Shown here: positions 7,593 to 15,859 of the stretch, piece by piece | Position numbering within the stretch: position 1 is the stretch's first letter | Layout of the letters: every line of letters starts with the position of its first letter | Virus record (IMG/VR): IMGVR_UViG_3300032893_000079 | Span: 1-47,964 of that record | Source of the DNA: a virus | Length of the DNA: 47,964 nt | Direction: 5' to 3' (one strand) | Notes under the pieces: generated by a model | The model's database searches: none | The model's input: only the letters and a program-made list of their open reading frames with translations | Told to the model about the DNA's origin: nothing | Program-made: the position numbers and the translations under genes

Positions 7593-7617
7593 CCTGCGGG
7601 CGTTCCCCCGGTAAAAC
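7589..7617 (+). promoter_or_regulatory. Possible sigma70-like promoter overlapping a terminator
   Basis: TTGACC (7589-7594), a 17-bp spacer and TAAAAC (7612-7617). The -35 contains the stop of the preceding gene and the -10 overlaps the left arm of the hairpin at 7614-7633. It would drive the gene at 7661. Confidence 0.35.
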
Positions 7618-7643
7618 CGTTGGCACACGGTTTCCTTTCTTTT
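7613..7643 (+). terminator. Candidate intrinsic terminator
   Basis: A 7-bp stem AAACCGT/ACGGTTT with a 6-base loop (7614-7633) is followed by a T-rich run (CCTTTCTTTT, to 7643). It lies in the 68-bp gap after the 7592 stop. The stem is AT-rich and modest, so termination may be partial. Confidence 0.5.
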
Positions 7644-7660
7644 CGACCGGGGGACGCTTT

Positions 7661-8965
7661 ATGGATTCTCAGAACGCCGCGGCGGCGCTGCCAGAAGGGC
7701 GCAAGCTGGGCTGCATTCTGCCTGTCAAGGTGCAGGACATCGACGGCCATCAACTGGCCACTTACGAAAACGGCTGGTCCAAGCTGACCGTCCGGTTCGG
7801 GGCACACCTGGACCGTAGGCGGATGATGGCGAGTCCGCCGCCGGCGGCGACGAACCGTCGGGCCAAGGCGGTCGCGTCGCTCAAGCGGATGTACCTCAAC
7901 GACCGGTACGGGGACTGCGTCTTCGCCGGAAAGTATCACCTCATCGGCCTGTGGTCCGGCAACGACTCCGATTCGGGCGGCGAGGTCCAGGCCAGCGACT
8001 CGGACGTCCAGCGGGAGTATTTCAACTACACCGGCGGCCGGGACACCGGGGCGGTCATCACCGAAGTTCTTGACTACATGGTCAAGACGGGCCTCATGGC
8101 CAACGGCAAAGAGTACAAGTCCGACGGGTACGCCGCGGTCAACAACGCCGACCCCATGCAGGTCAAGGTCGCGGTCCTCCTGTTCGGCGGCCTGACGCTC
8201 GGGCTCGACCTGCCGAGCGAATGGGCCAACAACGGCAGCGACGGGTCGGTCTGGGACGTGACCAACAGCCCCTCGGTCGGCGGCCATGACGTTTCGGTCG
8301 TGGACTACGACGACACCTACGTCTACGTCTCGACCTGGGGCGGCATCGTCAAGATGACGTGGCGGGCTCTGGCCGACAAGAACATCGTGACGGAGTGCTA
8401 CGTCAGCCTCGGGGAAGTGTGGTACGGGGCGGACAAGGTCGCGCCGTGCGGCCTGGACGTCGATGCCCTCATGGCCGCGGTCAAGGACATTCAGGGCGGG
8501 AACACGCCGCCGATCCCTGGCCCGACACCTCCGCCTCCTCCACCACCGCCTCCTCCGCCGCCTCCTCCACCACCGGTCCCGCCGCCGACGCCGCTGTCCT
8601 GGTGGCAGAAGGTCATTGCCTGGTTTGAGAGCCTGATCTTCCATACGCCGACGGGCGTACCGCTGTTGCCGGAGGCGGCAGCCAGGTCGGCGATCGCTCA
8701 GGATTTCGGATTGGAGGCCGGGGCGACGCCGGACTCCGTCAATTGGCAGGGCATCGTGGCCTGGATCAAGGCGACGTTGGCCCAGTTCGGGCCGGCGGCC
8801 GTGCCGATCATCACGGACTGGATCAATTCCCTGACGGTCGGGCCGGTCATCAAGTCCATGTTGCTGACGTTGTTGGCGATCCTGGCTCATCAGTTGGTGC
8901 CGCCGGCACCGCCGCCGATCCCAGTGCCGTCGCCAAATATGTCTGAAGAACTTGTCGTTTGGTAG
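7661..8965 (+). CDS. Papain-like cysteine peptidase-fold protein with poly-Pro linker
   Basis: 434 aa from ATG 7661 (GGGGGAC upstream). Residues about 70-260 fit the papain-like domain seen in phage and bacterial proteins with an N-D-x-x-G-D-C start: candidate nucleophile C86 in DRYGDCVFAGKYH, candidate general base H209 in VGGHDVSVVDYDD, then a WGG turn at 226-228. A run of about 16 prolines (290-305) is a rigid linker to a C-terminal region with amphipathic and hydrophobic helices (about 345-415). It may cut a peptide or cross-link in the cell wall, or act in entry or lysis. Activity is inferred, and the oxyanion-hole residue was not assigned. Confidence 0.65.
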   Translation: MDSQNAAAALPEGRKLGCILPVKVQDIDGHQLATYENGWSKLTVRFGAHLDRRRMMASPPPAATNRRAKAVASLKRMYLNDRYGDCVFAGKYHLIGLWSGNDSDSGGEVQASDSDVQREYFNYTGGRDTGAVITEVLDYMVKTGLMANGKEYKSDGYAAVNNADPMQVKVAVLLFGGLTLGLDLPSEWANNGSDGSVWDVTNSPSVGGHDVSVVDYDDTYVYVSTWGGIVKMTWRALADKNIVTECYVSLGEVWYGADKVAPCGLDVDALMAAVKDIQGGNTPPIPGPTPPPPPPPPPPPPPPPPVPPPTPLSWWQKVIAWFESLIFHTPTGVPLLPEAAARSAIAQDFGLEAGATPDSVNWQGIVAWIKATLAQFGPAAVPIITDWINSLTVGPVIKSMLLTLLAILAHQLVPPAPPPIPVPSPNMSEELVVW

Positions 8966-8974
8966 CACCCGAAC

Positions 8975-9247
8975 ATGGACGTTGTCAAAGCAGTCTTGCG
9001 CGGGGTTGAGATTGAATTCGGCGACCCCGCGCAAGACGTCATCTGGCTCCGGTACGGCGACGACGACGTGCACTATTGCCTTCCACCGGAGTCTCCGATT
9101 ACCATTGAGGGCGAGATCCGGGCCAGGAGCTACGCGCTCTACTGGCTCGCCCTGAACCGGGGCCACCACGTTATGGTGGAGTTGGGCGTGACCCGCGACC
9201 GGAGCGGGTTGGAACGGATCGAGTCGGCCCTGTTTCGCCGGCTGTAG
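8975..9247 (+). CDS. Hypothetical protein, 90 aa
   Basis: ATG 8975 lies nine bases after the previous stop. The ribosome site is weak. The sequence looks like a small beta-rich domain (WLRYGDDDVHYCLPPESPIT) followed by a helix. It sits between the papain-like protein and an exported Cys-rich protein. No family recognised. Confidence 0.55.
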   Translation: MDVVKAVLRGVEIEFGDPAQDVIWLRYGDDDVHYCLPPESPITIEGEIRARSYALYWLALNRGHHVMVELGVTRDRSGLERIESALFRRL

Positions 9248-9275
9248 GACGGACCTTCTCACAAGGAGTTGCACG

Positions 9276-9707
9276 ATGCGCGATGTGAAGCGAGTTCTCT
9301 TTTCGGTGGCGTTTGCCCTCGCCTGTCAACTGGTCGTCGTCGCGGTGGCGTTCGGCGGGCCGTTCGGCCGCCGCGGTCAATGCCAGTGCCAGGCGGGCGG
9401 CCAGTGTTCGTGCGGCACGGCCTGCCAGTGTGCGGCCGCGGATATGACGCTGACGATGGCGGCCGTGACTTCGGAGGACAAGAAAAGCGGCCCGCCGGCA
9501 GCGGTGGCGTCGCCACCTCAGACCTACCACCTCGAAACCCAGTGCACCAACGGGCGATGCACGACGGTCATGGTGCCCGATTCTGCACCGCCGCCAATCG
9601 CCGGACCCGCGTGCTCGGCGGCGGCCTGCGCGCCCAAGCCGCGGTTCGCAAGGCTGGTCGGGTATGCGATAACCCATCCGTTCGGCGGCTTCTTCCGCCG
9701 ACGATAA
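9276..9707 (+). CDS. Exported Cys-rich small protein, 143 aa
   Basis: ATG 9276 has a strong AAGGAG ribosome site. The N-terminus is a signal peptide (about residues 1-28: positive start RDVKR, hydrophobic core, GG/P boundary). A Cys cluster follows (CQCQAGG-CSCG-CQC, about residues 36-52), then Pro-rich stretches and two further Cys pairs. A lipobox-like ALAC exists but lies inside the hydrophobic core, so I favour ordinary export. An exported Cys-rich protein within a late block may act on the host envelope; it could also be a moron (an extra gene expressed on its own). Confidence 0.6.
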   Translation: MRDVKRVLFSVAFALACQLVVVAVAFGGPFGRRGQCQCQAGGQCSCGTACQCAAADMTLTMAAVTSEDKKSGPPAAVASPPQTYHLETQCTNGRCTTVMVPDSAPPPIAGPACSAAACAPKPRFARLVGYAITHPFGGFFRRR

Positions 9708-9782
9708 GCCACCTCATCCTCGGGGTGGATGCGCCGGCGGCCTCTCTGGGGGAGTAGGCCGCCGGTTTTTCTGGAGTCGGCC

Positions 9783-9992
9783 ATGCAGCCGCAAAGCCTG
9801 TTCCGGTGTCTGAAGTGCTGGTCATACCAGCCGTTGCCGGGCGTCGGCGGGTGCTGTTCGACGCCAGGTTGCAAGTCCACAAATTTCCTTGACCCGAAGG
9901 ACCCGCGGTGGGCTTTGCGGGTGCAGACACAAACGATTTCCGAACCGCCGGCCCCGCCGCCGGGCAAAATCAATTTCCGCGAATTCCTATGA
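9783..9992 (+). CDS. Small zinc-ribbon protein, 69 aa
   Basis: ATG 9783 (GGAGTCGG upstream); the in-frame extension to 9729 has no ribosome site. Cys pattern CLKC then GGCCSTPGC suits a rubredoxin- or zinc-ribbon-like knuckle. The C-terminus is Pro-rich and ends in an ATGA overlap with the beta-helix gene, so the two are likely coupled. Confidence 0.6.
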   Translation: MQPQSLFRCLKCWSYQPLPGVGGCCSTPGCKSTNFLDPKDPRWALRVQTQTISEPPAPPPGKINFREFL

Positions 9993-11479
9993 AGCGCTTT
10001 TTCGCAATCCCATTTCTCGTCTTCGCCGTCATCGTCTCAGCCCCGACCGCCCCGCCGGCCCCGCTGATGGCGGCCCGGACGCGGTTGACGCTCGGGGACG
10101 TTGACCGGATGACTACGGTCGTTTGGTCGCGGGACGGCGGCTTGGCCGTGTCGCCGACCTGGGGCGTTCCTCCGACCTACACGCTCATCGATTCGGCCGG
10201 CAACAAAACGACGCTGCCCCGTGCGGTCCTGCCGTTCTGGGAAGACCAGTCGGACCAGGCCTACTACGGCGGGGTGACGATCCCGCAGGCCCTCTCGCCC
10301 GGCCAGTACATGCTGGACGCCGGCCGCGGGCCGGAGTTGGCGATTACGGTGTTGCCGGCGGTGGCCCGCAAGCCGGTGACCATTCCCGCCGGCACGTCGG
10401 CCGCGAAGATTCAGCAGCTCGTGGGCATCTACAACGACCTGACGTTTGCCCCGGGCCGGTACGACCTGGACCGGCTGATCCGCCTGCCGGCCAATTGCCG
10501 GCTGTGGGGCCACCATGCGGTGATTCACCCGCTCGTCGGCAGCCTCGGCGTCAACAACGCGGTGTTCGAGGTGGACTATGAAGGCGTCAGCCTCTACGGG
10601 TTCGAGTTCGTCTACGACCAGCCGGGCCAGGCGATCGCCGGCCTCAACCAGCCGGGGATGGTGCTCAAGGACTGCACGTTTCGGCGGTGCAATCTCGGCT
10701 TTTACATGGTCGACGCGCTGGTCAGCGATTGCGACTTCCATTCCGCGGGAGCGGTCCAGGCCCCCACGGGGCTGTGGCTCCGCAACACGTTCCACGGGCC
10801 GGCGACCCAACAGGCCTGGAGCGGGTGGTCGGGGTTGGGCCGGTACGCGATGGTCGACAACGTCTTCGAGGGCTGCGACCGCGGCCCGTGCTTCAACACC
10901 GTCGGCGGGCCGATCACGGACGGGCTGTGGATCAGCACGCGGCTGCGGAACATTGACACCGTCGGCGGCGGCAACGAAATGTTCGCCTTTGAAGGGCCCG
11001 GCCCGTTTAGCCGGCACCTGTTCCTGCATACCAGGTGTACCGGCTGCACGGGGGCGATTTTCCAGTGGGGCGGGAACGCGGACGGGACGGCCCAGAACAA
11101 TCTGGTCAACGACCTGGAGGCCGACGGTATCGGCATCCTGTTCTGGGGGGCGAACGTCACCAACAACACGGTGAGCAACTTCCGGCTGCACGGCGGGGCC
11201 GGCATCTACTGCGGCCCGGCCGATCCGGCCAAGCCGACCGGCGTCCAGGCCAACAACGCCTTTGTCGACGGGTCGGTCAACGGCTGGTACCCGAACCGCG
11301 GCAGCGCGTCGTTTCAGAATCCGTCGCCGGTGATGCTCGGCCGCACGGTGGCCGCGTGGGCGGGCGGCGCGAGCGCGGCGACCAACACGCTCCAGCGGGT
11401 GTCGGTCGCGACGGCCCCGGGGAGTTTCGCTACCGTCGCCGGGTTCACGACATTGACGAGCGCCCCGGCGAAGCGATAA
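9989..11479 (+). CDS. Secreted beta-helix (pectate-lyase-like) protein
   Basis: 496 aa from ATG 9989, which overlaps the previous stop (ATGA). The first about 28 residues are a typical signal peptide (MKRFFAIPFLVFAVIVS then Pro/Ala). A beta-rich domain (about 30-125) precedes a right-handed parallel beta-helix (about 130-420) with repeating short rungs such as VSLYGFEFVYD and MVLKDCTFRRC. Such folds are found in phage tailspikes and polysaccharide lyases. A signal peptide is unusual for a virion protein, so it may instead be secreted from the infected cell. No catalytic residues assigned. Confidence 0.65.
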   Translation: MKRFFAIPFLVFAVIVSAPTAPPAPLMAARTRLTLGDVDRMTTVVWSRDGGLAVSPTWGVPPTYTLIDSAGNKTTLPRAVLPFWEDQSDQAYYGGVTIPQALSPGQYMLDAGRGPELAITVLPAVARKPVTIPAGTSAAKIQQLVGIYNDLTFAPGRYDLDRLIRLPANCRLWGHHAVIHPLVGSLGVNNAVFEVDYEGVSLYGFEFVYDQPGQAIAGLNQPGMVLKDCTFRRCNLGFYMVDALVSDCDFHSAGAVQAPTGLWLRNTFHGPATQQAWSGWSGLGRYAMVDNVFEGCDRGPCFNTVGGPITDGLWISTRLRNIDTVGGGNEMFAFEGPGPFSRHLFLHTRCTGCTGAIFQWGGNADGTAQNNLVNDLEADGIGILFWGANVTNNTVSNFRLHGGAGIYCGPADPAKPTGVQANNAFVDGSVNGWYPNRGSASFQNPSPVMLGRTVAAWAGGASAATNTLQRVSVATAPGSFATVAGFTTLTSAPAKR

Positions 11480-11505
11480 GGTCTTAGGGACACACTTACT
11501 CCCGG

Positions 11506-11529
11506 CAGGTGAGTCCCCCGTCTCACCTG
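11506..11529 (-). repeat. Palindromic element copy 3 (intergenic)
   Basis: Arms CAGGTGAG and CTCACCTG around TCCCCCGT, between the beta-helix gene and the next small gene. Orientation is opposite to copy 1. Confidence 0.9.
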
Positions 11530-11553
11530 ACCCTTTAGCCACGGAGGCGGATC

Positions 11554-11919
11554 ATGGCGAACGAGCTTACGATCGGGATGTCGCTGGCCTACGACGACGG
11601 CGTCAGTTCCGACGAGATCGTCGTATCGGGCCTGATCGACAGCCTCACAACCGCGACCTTCAACCGGGCGGCCGCGTTCGTCGTCAGCCATTCGGCCGAC
11701 ACGGCCATACCGCTCGGCAGCGTTAGTGCCCCGTCTTGGCTCGCCGTCAAGAACCTGGACGCCAACAATTTTGTGACGATCAAGGACGCGAGCGCCGGCA
11801 ACATTATCGCCAAGATTCGGGCCGGAAAGTGCGGTTTGATCCCGCTCCCGGCTGCGGCGACGGCCCCGTACGCGCGGGCGGACACGGGTGACGTCAAATG
11901 CGACTTCCTGATTTGTTGA
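11554..11919 (+). CDS. Small virion-type beta protein, 121 aa
   Basis: ATG 11554 with ACGGAGG upstream. Beta-strand-rich, with VKNLDANNFVTIKDAS and a tail ending in KCDFLIC. Similar small proteins with an N-L-D-A-x-N-F/Y motif lie before capsid genes in many phages and are often structural or decoration-like. A promoter (11930-11976) follows it. Confidence 0.55.
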   Translation: MANELTIGMSLAYDDGVSSDEIVVSGLIDSLTTATFNRAAAFVVSHSADTAIPLGSVSAPSWLAVKNLDANNFVTIKDASAGNIIAKIRAGKCGLIPLPAAATAPYARADTGDVKCDFLIC

Positions 11920-11929
11920 GCCGCGAGGC

Positions 11930-11976
11930 TTGCAATCCCCGTGCCCGTCATGTAGTATTCTCGGCATCCGAGTCGC
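11930..11976 (+). promoter_or_regulatory. Sigma70-like promoter before scaffold/capsid genes (late promoter P2)
   Basis: TTGCAA (11930-11935), exact 17-bp spacer, TAGTAT (11953-11958). The predicted start, near 11966, lies in the 13-mer GCATCCGAGTCGC (11964-11976), the same word as in P1 at 4550-4562. It would boost scaffold and capsid expression. Confidence 0.6.
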
Positions 11977-11992
11977 GACAAAGTAGCCTGGG

Positions 11993-13012
11993 GTGGCCGG
12001 CGAGCAAGTCCAACAACCAACCAACGGCACGTCATCCCGCATCTTCGCCGGGGACGCCCCGCGCCGCCCCGACCGGGCCGCCGCCGGGTCCCAGACGGAG
12101 GTCGTCCACGAGCCGATCGAACGCGACCCGGACACGGGCCGCTTCCTCAAGCCCGGCGTTCCCGGTTACCTCGTCAGCCGCGCCCGCAAGGTCGGTCTGA
12201 CCGACGACGACTTGCGCGACGTGGAGGACGTCCAGGAGCTCCGCGACATCATCCGCGAGCGCGAGTTCGAGGCGCGGATCGGCCAAATCTTCGACCCCAA
12301 GCGGGTCGCCGAAGTTCTCAAGACGCAACCCGGCAACGGGACCAACCTCAACACCCCGGAGGCCAGGCAGCCGCTCGACCTCGGCCTCAACGACGAAGAG
12401 GACGGGCCGCGGTTGACGGAGGCCCTGACGAAGCTGCGCGACCACTACGAGTCGCGGATCGACGAGCTCGAAAAGCGGCTCGCCGCCACGGAGGGGAGTG
12501 AGGCCCAGCGGCGGCAGGTGGAACAGAGCGGGTTTGCCCGCAAGGTCGAATCCTGCTTCGCCAAGCACCGCCAGATATTCGGCGACGGGACGATCGACAA
12601 GCTCGACAAGGACTCCGCGGAGTTTCACTTCCGGCTGGCCGCGGTCGCCTTCCACCGCAAGAACGGCGGCGGGCTCGAAAACCTGGCCGAAGACATCGAC
12701 CAATTCGTCGCGAACAAGTTCGGCCCGAAGGGCCGCCGGCCGGCGCGGCAGCAAGAGGCCGAGTACGGCGATGAGGACGAATACGCCGGGGGCGACGAAG
12801 AGGAAGTCGACGAAGCCGAACAATGGGAGCGGGGCGTGCTCAACCGCCCGACCCAGGCCGGCTTCCGCGAGGCCCCTGCGGGCCGGGAAAAGGCGGTCCA
12901 GAATCTCAAGCGGCGGTTGCCCTCCGTTCAAGGGGCCCGCGACGCTCGAACACCACGCGGCATTTACCTCAACCACGGAAGTCGCGCACAGGGCGGTGAA
13001 CGCCAGAGGTAA
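11993..13012 (+). CDS. Scaffold-like protein
   Basis: 339 aa from GTG 11993, directly upstream of the major capsid gene. The N-terminal about 70 residues are disordered and Pro/Gly-rich. A helical, strongly charged core follows, including the coiled-coil HYESRIDELEKRLAATEG near residue 150, then an acidic stretch (DEDEYAGGDEEEVDEAE) and a basic tail. Charged coiled coil plus position is the usual look of an assembly scaffold. There is no sequence signature that proves it. Confidence 0.7.
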   Translation: MAGEQVQQPTNGTSSRIFAGDAPRRPDRAAAGSQTEVVHEPIERDPDTGRFLKPGVPGYLVSRARKVGLTDDDLRDVEDVQELRDIIREREFEARIGQIFDPKRVAEVLKTQPGNGTNLNTPEARQPLDLGLNDEEDGPRLTEALTKLRDHYESRIDELEKRLAATEGSEAQRRQVEQSGFARKVESCFAKHRQIFGDGTIDKLDKDSAEFHFRLAAVAFHRKNGGGLENLAEDIDQFVANKFGPKGRRPARQQEAEYGDEDEYAGGDEEEVDEAEQWERGVLNRPTQAGFREAPAGREKAVQNLKRRLPSVQGARDARTPRGIYLNHGSRAQGGERQR

Positions 13013-13015
13013 AAC

Positions 13016-14065
13016 GTGCCTGATTTGACAGCTACGCAGTTGGTGGACGTAGTCGCGGGCACGCTCCGCGACCTCGGGCGGCCGCACTACGAACCCCTGA
13101 TGACGGACATTCAGGAGTTCACGGCCTTCCACAACCTGCTCGACGAGACCCGCGTCGCCGAACAGACCGGCGGCTACGGCGTCCAGTGGAACGTCGCCGT
13201 CAACAACAGCGGGACCGCCAGGAACACGGGTTTCGGCGGCCAAGACAATCCGCGGATCGTCTCGACGATGGTCCAGGCGCAAGCGGACTGGCGCGGGATC
13301 AGTGCTGATTACTCTTTCCTCGGGGAAGAGATCAGCATGAACTCCGACCATGAGGAGCAAATTGTCGACCTGGTCGCCGAGCGGCGGGTCGCGACTCTTT
13401 ACGCGATTGCCGAGCTTTTCGAGGCCGATTTCTGGGGCGCTCCGGTCAGCAGCACAGACACTATCACCCCGTGGGGCGTGAATACCTGGTTGCAAAAGGC
13501 TGCCACGGAAGGGTTTACGGGATTGATGCCGAGCGGCTTTACGACCCTCGGGCTGTCCTCGACGACGTACCCCCGCTGGCGGAATTATGCCGCCCCCTAC
13601 ACGAACGTCACGCCGGACGACCTTATCCGCAAATGGCGGCGGGCGAGCCGAAAGACCAATTTCAAGCCGCCGGTCAGCGGGATTCCGCAGCCGGGCACGG
13701 CGGTTCAGTACGGCTATTACACGAACGAGCCGGTGCTGAACTACCTGGAGGAGTTGCTGGTCGGCCAGAATGAGTCGATCGGCACGGACCTGGCCCGGTA
13801 CGACAACGACGTCGTTTTCCACCGGGCGCCGGTGCACTGGGTGCCCTTCCTGGACCGCGACTCGACGGGGCCGGTCTACGGAATCAATTGGGGCAAGTTC
13901 AAAACCAAGGTCCTGCTGGGCTGGTGGCTGCGCGAGACCAACGTCCCGCACTACCCGGGCCAACACACGATGTCGGCCCACTTCCTGGACTGCCGGTTTC
14001 AGCCGATCACCTACACGCGGCGGTGCCATTTCGTGCTGAGCACGGGAACGAGTTACCCGAGCTAA
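13016..14065 (+). CDS. Major capsid protein
   Basis: 349 aa from GTG 13016 with AGAGGT upstream, three bases after the scaffold stop. Position after the scaffold, size and the mixed alpha/beta sequence fit an HK97-fold coat protein. The N-terminal helix, the VQWNVAVNNSGTARNTG segment and the C-terminal part ending in THE beta-rich RRCHFVLSTGTS stretch are in line with that fold. A pair of strong hairpins follows the gene. The fold is inferred, not shown by a motif. Confidence 0.85.
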   Translation: MPDLTATQLVDVVAGTLRDLGRPHYEPLMTDIQEFTAFHNLLDETRVAEQTGGYGVQWNVAVNNSGTARNTGFGGQDNPRIVSTMVQAQADWRGISADYSFLGEEISMNSDHEEQIVDLVAERRVATLYAIAELFEADFWGAPVSSTDTITPWGVNTWLQKAATEGFTGLMPSGFTTLGLSSTTYPRWRNYAAPYTNVTPDDLIRKWRRASRKTNFKPPVSGIPQPGTAVQYGYYTNEPVLNYLEELLVGQNESIGTDLARYDNDVVFHRAPVHWVPFLDRDSTGPVYGINWGKFKTKVLLGWWLRETNVPHYPGQHTMSAHFLDCRFQPITYTRRCHFVLSTGTSYPS

Positions 14066-14088
14066 CCTTATTCCTTTTTTGCGCGTAG

Positions 14089-14131
14089 CCGGTGACACCG
14101 GGGGCGGGGCTCGAACGGCGGGCCCCGCCCC
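14089..14131 (+). other. Double hairpin after the capsid gene
   Basis: CCGGTG-A-CACCGG (14089-14101) and GGGGCGGGGC/GCCCCGCCCC (14101-14110 and 14122-14131, 11-base loop) follow the capsid stop, in the 88-bp gap. A T run lies before the hairpins (14074-14080) but none after, so this is more likely an mRNA-stabilising or processing structure than an intrinsic terminator. Confidence 0.45.
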
Positions 14132-14153
14132 GAACCTGCAAAGGGACCAAGCG

Positions 14154-14780
14154 ATGAGTCGGCAAGAACGAGACGTTAGCGGCGTGCTGGTCGGGGTCGG
14201 CCATCAAGGCATGGCCCGGTACGGGACGTCGCAGTGGGACGGGCGTACCGAGCTCCTCAAGGCCCAGTCGGAGGAAGGGGCCAACGTCAACTTTTGTCCG
14301 TACGGGTGCAACGACGAGGAGCTCGACGAGCAAGGCTACTGCTTCCACCTGATCGGGTTTTCGCCCGACGGGAAGAAGCTGGAGCGGAACGTCGTGGGCG
14401 AGGACGGACGGGTGCGAACGATCGCCCCGGTCCGCAAGGTCAACGGGCGGTTTTCGATCGTCCACACGGAGCGGGTCGATCGCCACAAGCAGATACTGGT
14501 GCCGATCGTCCGGGGCGGGAGCTTCCGGGTATACGAAGACATCCCGCGGCCGGCGGACTATCCCGAATACGTTTCCGACGAGCTCAGCGATGAGGAGTTG
14601 GAGGCGATCGACGCCGAAGAGGCCGAAGAGGACGTTGACACGGCCGAAACCTACGGCCAGGGCGAGCGGGTTCACCGCCGTCCGCGGCCCGCCGGCGAGG
14701 ACCCGCCGGCCGAAGAACCAGAGCCACCGAGTCAGCGGCGCTCCCGTAAGCGTCGCCCCACCACCGTCGCAGAGGAGTAA
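14154..14780 (+). CDS. Virion-associated hypothetical protein, 208 aa
   Basis: ATG 14154 with AAAGGGA upstream; a longer frame from 14079 runs through the hairpins. It begins with a beta-like region, then CPYGC and a later Cys-His pair (CFHLIGF), then a mixed segment, an acidic stretch (SDEELEAIDAEEAEEDVD) and a basic Arg/Lys/Pro tail. Placed between capsid and the next structural gene. Function unknown. Confidence 0.55.
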   Translation: MSRQERDVSGVLVGVGHQGMARYGTSQWDGRTELLKAQSEEGANVNFCPYGCNDEELDEQGYCFHLIGFSPDGKKLERNVVGEDGRVRTIAPVRKVNGRFSIVHTERVDRHKQILVPIVRGGSFRVYEDIPRPADYPEYVSDELSDEELEAIDAEEAEEDVDTAETYGQGERVHRRPRPAGEDPPAEEPEPPSQRRSRKRRPTTVAEE

Positions 14781-14786
14781 GCGAGC

Positions 14787-15674
14787 ATGGCGGTCAATAC
14801 GCTGCGGTTCGTGCAGCCGGGGCAGGCTGACACGAATAACGATTATTCGGACTCCATTTGGGGCACCTGCCCGCTGGAGTCGCTCCGGGACGGGGCCGTC
14901 CCTGGGGAATTGCTGGAGTACGACTTCGACGGCTTCAAGCTGTCGTCGAACGTCAACGCCGCGGAAGCGACGTGGGCGGACAAGTTCAACGTCTTTGGGT
15001 CGAACGGGGCCGTGGTCGCCGACGACGCGATCGTCGGCGGGTCCGTCAACATCGGCTCCGACGGCGACAACGAAGGCTGCTCGATCATCCAGTCGCAAAC
15101 GACCTGGCAGATCAGCCAGTCGACGTACGGGTTCTGGTTCGAGGCCCGGATCGCCACGAGCACGATTGCCGACACGAAGCACGACATCTTCTGCGGCTTG
15201 ATCGACTCGACGGCCGCAACGGCTACCTCGCCGATCACCGCGGCCGGGGCCCAGGCGGACGTCGGCCAGGTCGGGTTCTTCCGCCCCGAGACCGCCCGCA
15301 CCGTGGCCGGGACCGGCGGCGCGATCATGAACACGGTGTACAAGGCCAGCGGCATCGCCGCGGTCGTCGTCCAGAACGACGCCGTCGCCCTGACGGCCAA
15401 CACGTTCACCAAGCTCGGGATGCACTACCGCCCGGGTTACAACGTCTTCAACAGCGGGGCCGGGGACGGGTACGGCAAGTACCTGCTCAGCTTCTACCAG
15501 GACGGCAAGCTGCTGGCGACCCAGAAGCAAATCCCCTCGGGGGCGGGAACGGACTTCCCCAACAACGTCAAGCTCCGGTTCTTCTTCGGCGTTCTCAACG
15601 CAACCGCGTCCACGCCGGGCACCTCGTCGATCGACCGGGTCCGCATCGCCCAGGTGTACCAGACGGGTCTGTAG
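14787..15674 (+). CDS. Jelly-roll (lectin-like) structural protein, 295 aa
   Basis: ATG 14787 six bases after the prior stop. Beta-strand-rich with the YGFWFEARIATSTIADTKHD segment that I recognise from concanavalin-like folds in phage capsid-associated proteins, and a GYGKYLLSFYQDGK repeat later. Likely a virion decoration or head protein. It precedes palindromic copy 4 (15677-15700). Confidence 0.6.
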   Translation: MAVNTLRFVQPGQADTNNDYSDSIWGTCPLESLRDGAVPGELLEYDFDGFKLSSNVNAAEATWADKFNVFGSNGAVVADDAIVGGSVNIGSDGDNEGCSIIQSQTTWQISQSTYGFWFEARIATSTIADTKHDIFCGLIDSTAATATSPITAAGAQADVGQVGFFRPETARTVAGTGGAIMNTVYKASGIAAVVVQNDAVALTANTFTKLGMHYRPGYNVFNSGAGDGYGKYLLSFYQDGKLLATQKQIPSGAGTDFPNNVKLRFFFGVLNATASTPGTSSIDRVRIAQVYQTGL

Positions 15675-15676
15675 GC

Positions 15677-15700
15677 CAGGTGAGCCGGGGGACTCACCTG
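15677..15700 (+). repeat. Palindromic element copy 4 (intergenic)
   Basis: Arms CAGGTGAG and CTCACCTG around CCGGGGGA. It starts two bases after the 15674 stop and lies 14 bases before the next start. Confidence 0.9.
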
Positions 15701-15714
15701 CGGGGGAAGTGGCC

Positions 15715-15858
15715 ATGCCGGCAAAAAGTCAGGCCCAGAGGAAGTACCTCAACTGGCGATTCGGCCACGCCTGGGTGAAGGAACACCACTTCGACAACAA
15801 GGGCAAGCTGCCGGCCCGGGTCGGCACGAAGGCGACGAAGGCCAAACGGAGGCGGTGA
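15715..15858 (+). CDS. Small basic phage protein, 47 aa
   Basis: A short gene: ATG 15715 preceded by GGGGGAAG. Residues start PAKSQAQRKYLN, a layout common in tiny phage proteins that begin PxKSxAQ, and end in Lys/Arg (TKATKAKRRR). Its stop lies one base before the start of the next gene. Function unknown; it may bind nucleic acid. Confidence 0.65.
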   Translation: MPAKSQAQRKYLNWRFGHAWVKEHHFDNKGKLPARVGTKATKAKRRR

Positions 15859-15859
15859 C

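Noticed and set aside
8290-8600. Possible polyproline slippage (frameshift) in the papain-like gene
   Set aside because: The C-terminal part continues in the same frame with sensible hydrophobic helices, so the proline run is read as a true linker.
10037-11542. Long minus-strand reading frames antisense to late genes
   Set aside because: Several exceed 300 aa (also 2817-4457, 4599-6101, 31616-33691), but they are mirror frames of high-GC coding sequence with Arg/Pro-rich products, no ribosome sites and no motifs.
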